64,000 nucleotides of DNA from Collinsella sp. (GCA_019414055.1 DXMV01000010.1:62001-126000); one strand, 5' to 3'. Positions 50,995 through 60,256 are shown, counted from the stretch's first letter. A program made the numbers and translations. Notes: generated by a model from the sequence alone, not told the origin.

Positions 50995-52422
50995 ATGGCC
51001 GAGGTTTGGCGCTTCTTTGCGCATGAGGACGATTTTGCCGATATAGACGAGGTCGGCGCGTACGAGCGTTTGGGCCGCGTGCTGTCGTTTCCGACCGTCT
51101 CGAGCATGGATGCCGAGGCGGTGGACTGGCAGCCCTTCGATAACCTGCGCGCCTATATGCAGCAGGCCTGGCCGCGCGTGTTTGCGGCGGGCGAGGTCGA
51201 GCTTATCGATCATTCGCTGCTGGTGACGCTTGGCGGTTCCGACCCCGCCCTCAAACCCGTCATGCTCATGGGCCACATGGACGTGGTCCCCGTGGTGCCG
51301 GATACCGAGGCCGACTGGACACATGCCCCCTTTAGCGGGCACGTGGACGACACCTACATCTGGGGCCGCGGCGCGATCGACATGAAGGATCAGGTCGCAG
51401 GCATTCTCGAGGCTGTCGAGTATGCGCTGGCGCACGGTTGGCAGCACGAGCGCACGCTGCTCCTGGCCTTTGGTCAGGACGAGGAGACTACGCAGTACGG
51501 AGCAGGCGCCATCGGTCGTGCGCTCGAGGAGCGCGGCATTGAGCTTGAGTACCTGATCGACGAGGGCGACTACCGCATCGTTCCGACTGCCGAGTACAGC
51601 GCGGGCGAGGGTTGGCTCATGCACGCCGACCTGGCTGAGAAAGGTTATGCCGACATTGTGCTCAAGACAAAGAGCGCGGGCGGACATTCTTCCAACCCCT
51701 ACGGCGGCACGTCGCTTGAGGTGCTCAGCCGTGCCATCACCGCAATCTGCAATATCGAGTGGCCGACGCGCGTGACCGACTTGCTTGCCGCCCAGCTCGT
51801 CGAGTTGGGGCTCTACACGGCCGATGAAATTGCCGCCAACGGGGACGCCATTGTCCGTGATTGCCTCGCCAGCAAAAAGCTCTATCCGCTGGTGACGACT
51901 ACCTGCGCGCCCACGCAGATCGAGGGTGGCAGCACTGGCGCCAACGTAATGCCGCAGGATATGTGGGCCAACATCAACTTCCGCATGCTCGAGGGCACGA
52001 GCGTGGCCGATGTCGCTGCTCGCTGCCGCGAGGCCGTTGCCGCGGCGGGCCTTGCCGGTCGTGTCGAAGTGGAGCTGGGTCTCGGCAGCTCCGAGCCTTC
52101 GCCGTCTCCGCGTGTCGGCGGGCCGGGGCTCGAGGCCGTCCGCACCATCGCCGCCCACTATTTCCGCGATCCTTTGGGGATGGAGGAAAACGGATCATCG
52201 GCGGCGGGCGGGGTTCCTGTCAGCATCGTCCCCTCAACCGTGATTGGCGCCACCGATGCTGCCAACTACCAGCGCATTTGCCCCGAGTGCATTCGCTTCT
52301 CGGCCTTTGTGGTCGACGATGACGAGTGCGACCGCGGCGTCCACGGCACTAACGAGCGCATCACCCGCCGAGCCTACCTCCAGGGCATCCGTTTTCTCAT
52401 CTCCCTGCTCCAAACGCTCTAG
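50995..52422 (+). CDS. M20-family metallopeptidase (CPS1/PM20D1-like)
   Basis: 475-aa zinc peptidase. Metal-site motifs are GHMDVVP (His94, Asp96), GRGAIDMKD (bridging Asp129) and QDEET (general-base Glu163 with Glu164), and a distal His in the GVHGTNERI block. The dimerisation lid lies between about 200 and 330 (KSAGGHSSNPYGGTS). The sequence resembles Gly-Xaa carboxypeptidases and N-acyl amino-acid hydrolases. Located after an amino-acid importer, it may process imported peptides or N-acyl amino acids; inference from context. Start ATG 50995 with GAAAGGA. Confidence 0.85.
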   Translation: MAEVWRFFAHEDDFADIDEVGAYERLGRVLSFPTVSSMDAEAVDWQPFDNLRAYMQQAWPRVFAAGEVELIDHSLLVTLGGSDPALKPVMLMGHMDVVPVVPDTEADWTHAPFSGHVDDTYIWGRGAIDMKDQVAGILEAVEYALAHGWQHERTLLLAFGQDEETTQYGAGAIGRALEERGIELEYLIDEGDYRIVPTAEYSAGEGWLMHADLAEKGYADIVLKTKSAGGHSSNPYGGTSLEVLSRAITAICNIEWPTRVTDLLAAQLVELGLYTADEIAANGDAIVRDCLASKKLYPLVTTTCAPTQIEGGSTGANVMPQDMWANINFRMLEGTSVADVAARCREAVAAAGLAGRVEVELGLGSSEPSPSPRVGGPGLEAVRTIAAHYFRDPLGMEENGSSAAGGVPVSIVPSTVIGATDAANYQRICPECIRFSAFVVDDDECDRGVHGTNERITRRAYLQGIRFLISLLQTL

Positions 52423-52424
52423 AA

Positions 52425-52452
52425 TTCGACAAAGCGACAGTCCCTTTGTTAG
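52425..52452. repeat. Palindromic repeat family P1, copy g (degenerate)
   Basis: TTCGACAAAGCGACAGTCCC and TTTGTTAG: P1 pattern with mismatches, 3 nt after the peptidase stop. Confidence 0.55.
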
Positions 52453-52455
52453 CCG

Positions 52456-52499
52456 TTGGGGACGTTCTCAAACGACTAGTCGTTAAGGAACGTCCCCAA
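52456..52499. repeat. Palindromic repeat family P2, copy 1
   Basis: TTGGGGACGTTC and GAACGTCCCCAA arms around a centre containing GACTAGTC. The same motif recurs at 53983-54026. Confidence 0.75.
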
Positions 52500-52599
52500 T
52501 GGCTGCGTCCAATCATTCCGTGCGGGTTATATGCAGGTTTGCCTGCGCACGCTATCATGTATGGGTTAGACCGCAACTATGTACCCCATACGCGAAGGG

Positions 52600-52632
52600 A
52601 TGCGCATGTATCTGAAGATCGACATGTTCTAG
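52600..52632 (+). other. Possible 10-codon leader ORF before prfA
   Basis: ATG preceded by GAAGG, reading MRMYLKIDMF then TAG, 82 nt before the prfA start. Too short to judge; may be a regulatory leader or chance. Apart from repeats P1g and P2 and this ORF, I see nothing in 52423-52713. No rpmE is present upstream of prfA. Confidence 0.2.
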
Positions 52633-52713
52633 CCGGGCTTACCCCCGTAGTGGCGCCGCGCGCCCCATCAACTCTGCCGATTTTCACCTTCACGCATATA
52701 AAGGAGTCCCGCC

Positions 52714-53781
52714 ATGCGCGACAAGCTCGAAAAGATTATCAAGGCCTACGAGGAGCTCGAGAAGAAGCTCTCCGACCCGGCCGTCGCCTCTGATATCAAG
52801 GAGTTCACGCGTCTCAACAAGGAGTACGCGCACCAGTCCGACCTCATCGCCGCTTCGCGTGAGTACATCGGCGCGCTCGATGACATCGAGGCCGCCAAGG
52901 AGATGCTCCACGATACCACCGATGCCGATGAGAAGGAGATGCTCCAGATGGACATCTCCGAAAACGAGGCCAAGCTTCCCCAGCTCGAGGAAGACATCAA
53001 GTACATGCTCATCCCGAGCGACCCCAACGACGACAAGAACACCATCGTCGAGATCCGCTCCGCCGCCGGTGGCGACGAGGCGGCCATCTTTGCCGGCGAC
53101 CTGTACAAGATGTATCAGCGCTTCTGCGAGTCGCGCGGCTGGAAGACCACCGTGCTCGACTCCAGCCCCAGCGAGGCCGGTGGCTTTAAGTCCATCGAGT
53201 TCAAGGTCGAGGGCGACCGCGTCTACTCCGTCATGAAGTTCGAGTCCGGCGTGCACCGTGTCCAGCGCGTCCCCAAGACCGAGTCCCAGGGTCGCATCCA
53301 GACCTCCACGGCAACCGTCGCCGTGCTTCCCGAGGCCGAGGAGATCGACGTTCAGATCAACCAGTCCGACCTGCGCATCGATACCTACTGCGCCTCCGGC
53401 CCTGGCGGTCAGTGCGTTAACACCACCTACTCCGCCGTGCGCATCACCCACCTGCCCACCAACACCGTGGTGCAGTCGCAGGAGCAGCGTTCCCAGATCC
53501 AGAACCGCGAGGTCTGCATGCAGATGCTGCGCGCTCGTCTGTACGAGATGGAGCTCGAGAAGCAGCAGGCAGAGCTCGGTGCCGAGCGCCAGAGCCAGAT
53601 CGGCCACGGCAACCGTTCCGAGAAGATCCGTACCTACAACCAGCCCCAGGACCGCGTGACCGATCACCGTATCGGCTTCAACTCCACCTACAACGGCGTC
53701 CTTCTGGGCGACCAACTCGGCGCCGTGATCGAGGCACTCGCCGCCGCCGAGCGCGCCGAGAAGCTGGCACAGGCGGTGTAG
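52714..53781 (+). CDS. prfA: Peptide chain release factor 1
   Basis: 355-aa class I release factor reading UAA and UAG. The codon-recognition tripeptide region is PKT (187-189, PxT as in RF1 rather than SPF of RF2) and the peptidyl-hydrolysis motif is GGQ (231-233, in GPGGQCVNTT). Start ATG 52714 with AAGGAG. The PrmC methyltransferase that modifies the GGQ glutamine is encoded next on the same strand, 642 nt away. Stop codon touches the hairpin of repeat P3 copy 3. Confidence 0.96.
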   Translation: MRDKLEKIIKAYEELEKKLSDPAVASDIKEFTRLNKEYAHQSDLIAASREYIGALDDIEAAKEMLHDTTDADEKEMLQMDISENEAKLPQLEEDIKYMLIPSDPNDDKNTIVEIRSAAGGDEAAIFAGDLYKMYQRFCESRGWKTTVLDSSPSEAGGFKSIEFKVEGDRVYSVMKFESGVHRVQRVPKTESQGRIQTSTATVAVLPEAEEIDVQINQSDLRIDTYCASGPGGQCVNTTYSAVRITHLPTNTVVQSQEQRSQIQNREVCMQMLRARLYEMELEKQQAELGAERQSQIGHGNRSEKIRTYNQPQDRVTDHRIGFNSTYNGVLLGDQLGAVIEALAAAERAEKLAQAV

Positions 53782-53920
53782 GTTACGCGGTTCTACGAAC
53801 CGCGTAACCGGTCGACGCTGCAAACGCCCCTAAGCGGCAATCTGACGTTCAATCGTCGGTCGCGTACCAAAGTACGCTTCCCTCCTCTTTCACGTCACCT
53901 TGCTCGCTTAGGGGCGTTTT
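53781..53920 (+). repeat. Hairpin-linked repeat family P3, copy 3 (longest)
   Basis: Hairpin GGTTACGCGGTT / GAACCGCGTAACC (53781-53809) followed by GGTCGACGCTGCAAACGCCC and CTAAGCGGCAATCTGA. A second inverted pair AACGCCCCTAAGC (from 53822) and GCTTAGGGGCGTT (to about 53918) encloses about 70 nt, ending in TTTT. Could terminate prfA transcription. Confidence 0.7.
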
Positions 53921-53953
53921 CGCTGACTTATGCTCAACCTGCGGCGGAGCACT

Positions 53954-54026
53954 CATTGGGGACAGACTTAAATGAGTAGTCGTTGGGGACGTTCTTGAAT
54001 GACTAGTCGTTTAAGAACGTCCCCAA
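53954..54026. repeat. Palindromic repeat family P2, copy 2 with a truncated half in tandem
   Basis: 53983-54026 has arms TTGGGGACGTTCTT and AAGAACGTCCCCAA around GACTAGTC. Just before it, 53954-53982 repeats the left half (TTGGGGACAGACTTAAATGA). The rest of the gap up to 54423 holds only a TACAAT at 54370-54375 as a possible -10 for prmC; I see nothing else in it. Confidence 0.7.
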
Positions 54027-54423
54027 TGACTAGGTTGGGTACATTGCTTTGGGATGTTATTCAATCGGCTTTGATAGTTATTGAGCCGTTCACCTGTGCA
54101 AAGCAATGATCGGCATGCGTCTATCGCCGAAAATAATGCTTAAATTATCGTTCGAGAAGTCGTGGAGCGAATTTTGGCGTGTCGCGCGTCAAGCGATGTG
54201 GCAAGCGTTTGGTTAGATATTGGTCAGTTTTGGGGCAACCTTGCCAAAAGCTTGACGAATGCAAATCTAGACGTCGACGAATGAACACTTTGAGCGAGCC
54301 CGGTGCAAAATTCTGGGCTGATTCTCGATAATCGCCTGCAATCGTCCCTTGTCGTGCGCCGTCCTCGCGTACAATCTGCTCCGACATTCGCGCGCCGCCC
54401 GGCGCTTAAGAGGGGAGGGCCCC

Positions 54424-55683
54424 ATGGCAAACGAGATCTGGACCATCAAGCGTTGTCTCGAGTGGACCAAGGAGTACCTGGCCGAGCGCGGCGAGGAGCA
54501 CCCCCGTCTTTCTGCCGAGTGGTTGCTGTGCGCGGCCACGGGCCTGGCGCGCATTGACCTATATATGCGCGTGGACGAGACGCTTAACGCGGCCCAGCTC
54601 GAGACTATGCACGCGGCCGTCGTTCGTCGCGCCAAAGGCGAGCCGCTGCAGTACATCACCGGCAGCACGCAGTTCCGCATGATTGACGTCGCGTGCGCCC
54701 CCGGTGTGCTCATTCCGCGCCCCGAGACCGAGATGCTCGTCGAAGAAGTCCTGAACTATCTGGATACCGAGGTGCTGAGCCCCGAGGCCGCCGCCCGCCA
54801 GCGCGTGGAGCTGCCTTGGAACGATGAGGTCGAGCAGGCCCGCAAAGCCGAGGCGGCGCTGGCCGACGAACGCGCGACCGCCGAGCGCCGTGCCGCCAAC
54901 CTGACGGCCGCCGATGAGGCTGCGCTGGGTAGCGACGTGCTCGGCAGCCGCGCCTATGCCGAGGAGCTTGCCGATCGCGAGGCCGAGGAAGCCGCCGCGC
55001 AGGCGGCAGAAGCAGAGGCCATGGAAACCCCCGAGCCCGAGCTCGACGAATACGGCATCGCCATTGAGGGCAACGACCAACAGACGACTCCCGCGCAAGA
55101 TGCCGCCGAGGCCAACGTACCCGCCCCAGCCGAGCCCCGCACTGCCCGCGTTCTCGAGGTCGGCTGCGGCACGGGCTGCATCTCGCTCTCGCTTGCCTGG
55201 GAGCGTCGCGGCCACGTTACCTGCACCGCCACCGATATCGAGCCGCGCGCCATCGATCTGGCCACCAAAAACCGCGACGCCCTCGGCCTCACGGCAGATG
55301 AGGTTGCCTTTAGCCTCACCAACCTGGTGAGTTCCATTCCCCACGACGAGTGGGGCACCTTTGATGTGCTCGTCTCCAACCCGCCTTACATCCCCACCGA
55401 TGTCATGCGCTCGCTGCCGCACGAGGTCAAGGACTTCGAGCCCGATCTGGCGCTCGAGGGCGGTGCCGACGGCCTCGATATCTTCCGCCGCCTGCTCAAC
55501 GCGGCGCCCTACATGTTGCGCGCCGGCGGCCTCTTTGCCTGCGAGCTCTACGAGGGTGCACTCGACGCTGCGGCCGAGCTCTGTCGTCAAGCGGGTCTGT
55601 CGGACGTGCGCATCGTCCACGACCTTACCGATCGCCCCCGCATCGTCCGAGCCATCGTCACCGAGCCCAAACAGCGTATTTAA
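54424..55683 (+). CDS. prmC: PrmC (HemK) release-factor glutamine methyltransferase with large insertion
   Basis: 419 aa, about 130 longer than usual. The N-terminal helical domain (1-75) and the LQYITGSTQFRMIDV and VLIPRPETEMLVEEVL motifs are normal; a charged Ala/Glu-rich segment of about 120 residues (about 115-238, KAEAALADERATAERRAA) then interrupts the protein just before SAM motif I LEVGCGTGCISL (244-255). The catalytic NPPY is at 318-321. It methylates the GGQ Gln of release factors such as the neighbouring PrfA. Start ATG 54424 with GAGGGGAGGG. The insertion may be a flexible solvent-exposed arm. Confidence 0.92.
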   Translation: MANEIWTIKRCLEWTKEYLAERGEEHPRLSAEWLLCAATGLARIDLYMRVDETLNAAQLETMHAAVVRRAKGEPLQYITGSTQFRMIDVACAPGVLIPRPETEMLVEEVLNYLDTEVLSPEAAARQRVELPWNDEVEQARKAEAALADERATAERRAANLTAADEAALGSDVLGSRAYAEELADREAEEAAAQAAEAEAMETPEPELDEYGIAIEGNDQQTTPAQDAAEANVPAPAEPRTARVLEVGCGTGCISLSLAWERRGHVTCTATDIEPRAIDLATKNRDALGLTADEVAFSLTNLVSSIPHDEWGTFDVLVSNPPYIPTDVMRSLPHEVKDFEPDLALEGGADGLDIFRRLLNAAPYMLRAGGLFACELYEGALDAAAELCRQAGLSDVRIVHDLTDRPRIVRAIVTEPKQRI

Positions 55684-55716
55684 GCTGAACAAATAGACAT
55701 TTGCGCAAGTTTGTCC

Positions 55717-55749
55717 TTGCAATATACCGTAAAACTTCTACTATAGAAG
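55717..55749 (+). promoter_or_regulatory. Promoter and operator of the toxin-antitoxin pair
   Basis: TTGCAA (55717-55722), 16-nt spacer, TACTAT (55739-55744). The -10 lies inside the palindrome CTTCTA-CTA-TAGAAG (55735-55749), a good candidate for antitoxin binding and autoregulation. Confidence 0.65.
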
Positions 55750-55758
55750 GAGGAAGGT

Positions 55759-56154
55759 ATGTCGAATCAGCTGCATCGGTACCGTATCGTGCTTGATTAC
55801 ATTGAACCTTGGCTTGATGAGCAGGATGAAGCTACGCTGAAGCAGATTTATGCAGACCTTTTGGTGCTCGAGAAGGAAGGTCCCAGCCTTGGTCGTCCAC
55901 TGGTTGACCGTGTCAAGGGCTCGAAGCTTCATCATTTAAAGGAGCTTAGAGTGACTTCATGTGGTGGGCAGGTGATCCGCATCCTCTTCGCCTTTGACCC
56001 CAAGCGCCAGGCGGTATTGCTATTGGCGGGTGATAAGTCGCGAGCGGGATCGTCAAAGGCAAAATGGAACGGCTGGTATGCGATCAACATTCCAAAGGCC
56101 GAGCAACTATACCGTCGTCACGTAAGGAGGCTCGATCGAGATGGAACTGCATGA
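55759..56154 (+). CDS. HigB/RelE-superfamily toxin (Gp49-like)
   Basis: 131-aa basic protein preceding an XRE antitoxin, the toxin-first order of HigBA systems. It has the Gp49/RelE core: VKGSKLHHLKELRV, VIRILFAFDPKRQAVLLLAGDKS and a C-terminal YRRHVRRLDRDG helix. Such toxins cleave mRNA on the ribosome. Start ATG 55759 with an optimal GGAGGAAGG. Overlaps the antitoxin by 14 nt, giving coupled translation. Confidence 0.88.
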   Translation: MSNQLHRYRIVLDYIEPWLDEQDEATLKQIYADLLVLEKEGPSLGRPLVDRVKGSKLHHLKELRVTSCGGQVIRILFAFDPKRQAVLLLAGDKSRAGSSKAKWNGWYAINIPKAEQLYRRHVRRLDRDGTA

Positions 56155-56443
56155 GTATATGGAATCTCGCGGGATAACACGCGACTCCATTACCGCCGAG
56201 CAGGAGAGGACTCGCGATCGTATCGAAGCCTATAAGCTTGCTCAGATTCGCAGGCTAAAAGATCTAACACAGGCGTCGGTCGCCCAATCGATGGGCGTTT
56301 CTCAAAAACGCGTATCCGAGCTCGAGCGCGGGGAATTGGGTTCGATGAGGCTTGACACGCTGAGCAGGTACGCAGAGAGCCTCGGCGGAAAACTGGTTGC
56401 AAGCATCGAGTTTCCCGATCGTACCGTTACGCTTGCGCGCTAA
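56141..56443 (+). CDS. XRE-family antitoxin (HigA-like)
   Basis: 100-aa HTH protein: KLAQIRRLKDLTQASVAQSMGVSQKRVSELERGEL forms the Cro/C1-type helix-turn-helix (about 35-70), followed by LGGKLVASIEFPD. It should neutralise the upstream toxin and repress the operon through the palindrome at 55735-55749. Start ATG 56141 with AAGGAGG inside the toxin gene. Confidence 0.9.
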   Translation: MELHEYMESRGITRDSITAEQERTRDRIEAYKLAQIRRLKDLTQASVAQSMGVSQKRVSELERGELGSMRLDTLSRYAESLGGKLVASIEFPDRTVTLAR

Positions 56444-56591
56444 TAATCTTCAATTAACCCCCTCACTTTCACCGACTACTAGAGCCGCTCACCAAACCAA
56501 CATGCGCTCTGGGCAAATAGATTGAACGTTTCGTGCGAGAATGCCCCACAGTAAACAAACTTGCACCAGAGCGTAAGGGGCTGGCATACAC

Positions 56592-57335
56592 ATGCAGACG
56601 GTCTATCGGGTATACGAGGGAACGCGCGAGCCGCATCGGCTTGCCGTTGAGCGTACGGCCGAGGTGCTCGGCTGTGGCGGTCTGGCCCTGATCCCGACCG
56701 AGACCGTCTATGGTGTCGCTGTGGCAGTTAACGCCTTTTCGGACGCCGTGCCTCAAGACACAAGCGAATTCCCATCGTGGCCGCGCGATCCGCAGGCCAC
56801 CGTCAACGGCGCCGCGGTCCCCGCATTCGGTACCGGCTATCGTCGTATCTTTACCCTCAAGCAGCGCGAGCTCACCCAAACGGTTGCCTGGCTGGTCGAT
56901 GATGCCGAGGCACTCGACCGCTATGGCGTGGATATCCCTAACGAGGCCCGCGTGCTCGCCCGACGATGCTGGCCGGGCGCCCTGACTATCGTGGTCAAGG
57001 CGGCCCCCTGCGTGCCGACCTTTATGCGCGCCGCCGACGACACGGTGGCACTTCGCGCTTCGGCCTCGCCCGTGGTGCAGGCGCTCATCCGCGCCTGCGG
57101 CAGCCCCCTTGCCTGCACCAGCGCCAACACGCATGGCGCGCCCGCGCCAGCAAACTTTGTCACGGTGGAGAAGCGCATCCTGGAGGGGGTCGATGTGGCC
57201 GTCGACGCCGGTGAGACCCCGTGTCGCGACGCTTCGACCATCGTGTCGTTTCAGCACGGCGAACTCCAGATCCTGCGCCAAGGCGCGCTTCCCGCATCAG
57301 AGATCGAACGGGTCCTGTCTGGCCCGATGCAATAG
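56592..57335 (+). CDS. tsaC: L-threonylcarbamoyladenylate synthase (TsaC/Sua5/YrdC)
   Basis: 247-aa enzyme making the threonylcarbamoyl-AMP used for t6A37 in tRNAs decoding ANN. YrdC-domain motifs: LIPTETVYGV, FTLKQRE, RCWPGALTIVV, RASASPVVQALI and TSANTHGAPAP. A stretch of about 40 residues after ETVYGV (AFSDAVPQDTSEFPSWPRDP) is inserted compared with short TsaC proteins; no Sua5 C-terminal domain is present. Start ATG 56592 with AAGGGG about 14 nt upstream. Thirteen nt before glpK, probably one transcript. Confidence 0.9.
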   Translation: MQTVYRVYEGTREPHRLAVERTAEVLGCGGLALIPTETVYGVAVAVNAFSDAVPQDTSEFPSWPRDPQATVNGAAVPAFGTGYRRIFTLKQRELTQTVAWLVDDAEALDRYGVDIPNEARVLARRCWPGALTIVVKAAPCVPTFMRAADDTVALRASASPVVQALIRACGSPLACTSANTHGAPAPANFVTVEKRILEGVDVAVDAGETPCRDASTIVSFQHGELQILRQGALPASEIERVLSGPMQ

Positions 57336-57348
57336 AAAGGTGTAAGCG

Positions 57349-58890
57349 ATGTCGTTGAATCTGGGCAGCCTGGGCATGGAAGATGCCTCGTTTAATTTTG
57401 GCGGTTCCTACATCATGGCACTCGACTGCGGCACCACCTCGGTACTTGCGACCATCGTCGACGAGTACGGATGCATCGTCGCGCAGGCACGTCGCAGCGT
57501 CAAAACCAGCTTCCCGCGCCCTGGCTGGGTGGAGCAAGACCCCATGGCGGTGCTTGCCAGCCAGATCGCGGTCATGATGGAGGTCCAGTTTAAGAGCGGC
57601 ATCCATTCTGACCGCATTGCCGCCATCGGTATCTCCAACCAGCGCGAGACCACGGTGGTGTGGGACCGCATAAGCGGCCAACCCATTTATAACGCCATCG
57701 TGTGGCAATGCCGTCGCACCGCACCTCTGATCGACGAGCTGGTCGAGCAGGGCGCAGAAGAGCTGGTGCGCTCCCGCACGGGGCTTACGCTCGACCCGTA
57801 TTTCTCGGCCTCCAAGGTGCAGTGGATTCTCGATAACGTCGACGGCGCGCGCGAGAGCGCCGCGGCGGGCGACCTTATGTTCGGCACCATCGACACGTGG
57901 CTCATCTACAATCTCACCGGCGGTCAGGTCTTTGCTACCGACTACACCAATGCCAGCCGCACCGCGCTCTTTAATATCCATGCGCTCGATTGGGACGACG
58001 ATCTGCTGGCGCTTTTCGACGTCCCGCGTTCCATGATGCCCGAGGTTCGTTGGAGTTCGGGCGACTACGGTCGCGTCGCGAGCGATATTATGACCAACAT
58101 GCCACCCATCATGGGCGTGGCGGGCGACCAGCAGGCGTCGCTGTTCGGCCACTGCTGCTTCCATCCCGGCCAGACCAAAAACACCTATGGCACGGGTTGC
58201 TTTATGCTCATGAACACCGGCGACGAGATCGTCGAATCCAAGAACGGTCTGGTCTCCACGATCGGTATCGCCGCGGACGGCAAGATCAGCTATGCGCTCG
58301 AGGGTTCTATCTTTGCCGCAGGCTCCACCATGAACTGGCTGCGCAACAACATGGGCATCATCTCGAGCGTGAGCGAGTCCGCGCAACTCGCCGCTTCGAT
58401 CAACGACAACGAGGGCTGCTACTTCGTCCCCGCCTTCGCAGGCCTGGGCGCTCCCTGGTGGGACCCGCATGCTCGCGGTATCGTGTGCGGCCTGACCGGT
58501 GCCTCGAGTCGCGCGACCATTGTGCGTGCGGCCTGCGAGTCCATGGCCTATCAGAGTTATGACGTGCTGCGCGCCATGGAGCAGGACGTGGGACTTTCGA
58601 TTGAGCGCCTGTCCGTCGATGGCGGTGCCTCGCGCAACGAGTTCATCATGCAATTCCAGGCCGATCTGCTGGATATGCCCGTGCTGCAGTGCGAGACGGT
58701 GGAGACCACGGCGATCGGCGCCGCGTACTTGGCGGGCCTTGCCGTCGGCTACTGGGAGGATTTGGAGGAGCTGGAGCAAAACGCTCAGATCGTCAAAATC
58801 TTCCATCCTCATATGTCCGCCGAGCGCCGTGAGAGCAACCTCGCTGGTTGGCGTGATGCCGTCAAGCGTTCGCTCAGCACCGTTCAGTAG
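57349..58890 (+). CDS. glpK: Glycerol kinase
   Basis: 513-aa FGGY kinase converting glycerol to glycerol 3-phosphate. ATP-site motif [12 protein letters not shown] near 24, the glycerol-kinase signatures [43 protein letters not shown] and [12 protein letters not shown], and the C-terminal [19 protein letters not shown]. The N-terminal 20 residues ([20 protein letters not shown]) extend beyond the usual start; GTG/ATG inside could serve, but AGAAAGG precedes 57349. No glpF or glpO/D is adjacent. It stands downstream of tsaC. Confidence 0.93.
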   Translation: MSLNLGSLGMEDASFNFGGSYIMALDCGTTSVLATIVDEYGCIVAQARRSVKTSFPRPGWVEQDPMAVLASQIAVMMEVQFKSGIHSDRIAAIGISNQRETTVVWDRISGQPIYNAIVWQCRRTAPLIDELVEQGAEELVRSRTGLTLDPYFSASKVQWILDNVDGARESAAAGDLMFGTIDTWLIYNLTGGQVFATDYTNASRTALFNIHALDWDDDLLALFDVPRSMMPEVRWSSGDYGRVASDIMTNMPPIMGVAGDQQASLFGHCCFHPGQTKNTYGTGCFMLMNTGDEIVESKNGLVSTIGIAADGKISYALEGSIFAAGSTMNWLRNNMGIISSVSESAQLAASINDNEGCYFVPAFAGLGAPWWDPHARGIVCGLTGASSRATIVRAACESMAYQSYDVLRAMEQDVGLSIERLSVDGGASRNEFIMQFQADLLDMPVLQCETVETTAIGAAYLAGLAVGYWEDLEELEQNAQIVKIFHPHMSAERRESNLAGWRDAVKRSLSTVQ

Positions 58891-59012
58891 GGTTGCGACG
58901 GGGCACTCGATACAACAAACCGTTAAACTTATGCACGGCGCGCGGCAACAACATCGCCATGCGCCTTGTCAGCAAGGCCATCTTCCGGCCGCAACGAAAG
59001 GGGCTTCAACCC

Positions 59013-59660
59013 ATGACCGTCACCTACGATACGTCCCGTGTGACCCTTGTCGATCACCCGCTCGTCCAGCACAAGCTGTCGATCTTGCGCGACAAGAGCA
59101 CCGGCACCAACCAGTTCCGCCAGCTCGTGCGCGAGCTCGCGCTTTTTGACGGCTACGAGGCCATGCGCGACCTGCCCATGGAAGACGTCGAGGTCGAGAC
59201 CCCCATCACCACCGCAACGTTTAAGCAGCTCGCCGGCAAGAAGCTCGCCGTCGTTCCCATCCTGCGTGCAGGCCTTGGCATGGTCGATGGCATCCTCGAC
59301 TTGGTACCCTCCGCTCGCGTGGGCCATATCGGCATGGAGCGCGACGAGGTTACCCACGAGCCGCATGAGTATTACTGCAAGATGCCCAAGGATATTGACC
59401 AGCGCATCTGCCTGGTTGTCGACCCCATGCTCGCCACGGGCGGTTCGGCCGAGATGGCTATCAGCTACCTGCGCGAGCGCGGTGTCAAGGACATCCGCAT
59501 GCTGTGCATCGTCGCCGCGCCCGAGGGCCTCAAGTCGCTGACCGAGAAGGATTCTGACGTACATATTTATACGTGCGCCATCGATGACCATCTCAACGAG
59601 GCCGCCTACATCGTTCCCGGCCTGGGCGACGCCGGCGACCGCATCTACGGCACGCTCTAG
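59013..59660 (+). CDS. upp: Uracil phosphoribosyltransferase
   Basis: 215-aa salvage enzyme joining uracil and PRPP to UMP. Signatures: [17 protein letters not shown] at the N-terminus, [19 protein letters not shown], the PRPP loop [16 protein letters not shown], and the uracil-binding [16 protein letters not shown] end. Start ATG 59013 preceded by GAAAGGGG. In many Gram-positive genomes upp lies before the atp operon, as here. Confidence 0.96.
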   Translation: MTVTYDTSRVTLVDHPLVQHKLSILRDKSTGTNQFRQLVRELALFDGYEAMRDLPMEDVEVETPITTATFKQLAGKKLAVVPILRAGLGMVDGILDLVPSARVGHIGMERDEVTHEPHEYYCKMPKDIDQRICLVVDPMLATGGSAEMAISYLRERGVKDIRMLCIVAAPEGLKSLTEKDSDVHIYTCAIDDHLNEAAYIVPGLGDAGDRIYGTL

Positions 59661-59851
59661 TCGTCGGGCCTTGTCGGCTACGGTCACAAATACGAAGAAA
59701 TGGTGCGCGCGGGCGAGCAAAAGACGTCCACGCGCATTCCTGTTAACGGACGTTTAGCCCAGAGGGGTTCGAGAAAAACGTATTACCTACCTGCGGCATA
59801 AAGAAGGTCTTAAGAAAACGAACAGGTGCGTATTAACCGATGCTTTTTCGG

Positions 59852-59879
59852 TTGTACTTTAGCGATTGGCTCGTACAAT
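59852..59879 (+). promoter_or_regulatory. Promoter of the ATP synthase operon
   Basis: TTGTAC (59852-59857), 16-nt spacer, TACAAT (59874-59879), 62 nt before the first gene. A hairpin AACCGA / TCGGTT (59836 region) directly upstream may end upp transcripts. Confidence 0.6.
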
Positions 59880-59941
59880 AGTCACCAATGTTTGGCGGGA
59901 ACTGTTCTGGGAAGCGTTAAAGAAGGAAAGTGAGGACGCCA

Positions 59942-60253
59942 GTGTTTCAGATAGCCGATCTGCTCGCTATCGTTGCAGGCGCCATCGCGGGCGCGATTGC
60001 CTTTCTTCCCTTTGTCTTTACGCTCAAGCCGGTTCTTGACGATAAGCAGAATGCGGACATGCTCAAGGGCATGGTGAGTCTGGCGGTCTCGGCAATCGCC
60101 CTGCTCGTCTTTACCTTGGTTGTGTTTGTGTTGTTCGGAGAGGCGTTTCGCATGTTCCTCCTGGGCGAGGCGATCGGCTTCGTGGCCTTTATGGCCGCCT
60201 GCACGGTTCGTGTCGCCAAGGCGCTGCGAGATCCTCATGAGGTCGAAAGGTAA
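59942..60253 (+). CDS. AtpI-like small membrane protein
   Basis: 103 aa, about 3-4 hydrophobic helices (LLAIVAGAIAGAIAFLPFVF, MVSLAVSAIALLVFTLVVFVLF, FLLGEAIGFVAFMAACTV). Position directly before atpB suggests the AtpI (UncI) assembly factor that helps c-ring formation, but sequence likeness is weak. Start GTG 59942, seven nt after GAGG; a GTG at 59930 is a possible alternative. Three nt before atpB. Confidence 0.65.
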   Translation: MFQIADLLAIVAGAIAGAIAFLPFVFTLKPVLDDKQNADMLKGMVSLAVSAIALLVFTLVVFVLFGEAFRMFLLGEAIGFVAFMAACTVRVAKALRDPHEVER

Positions 60254-60256
60254 GTC

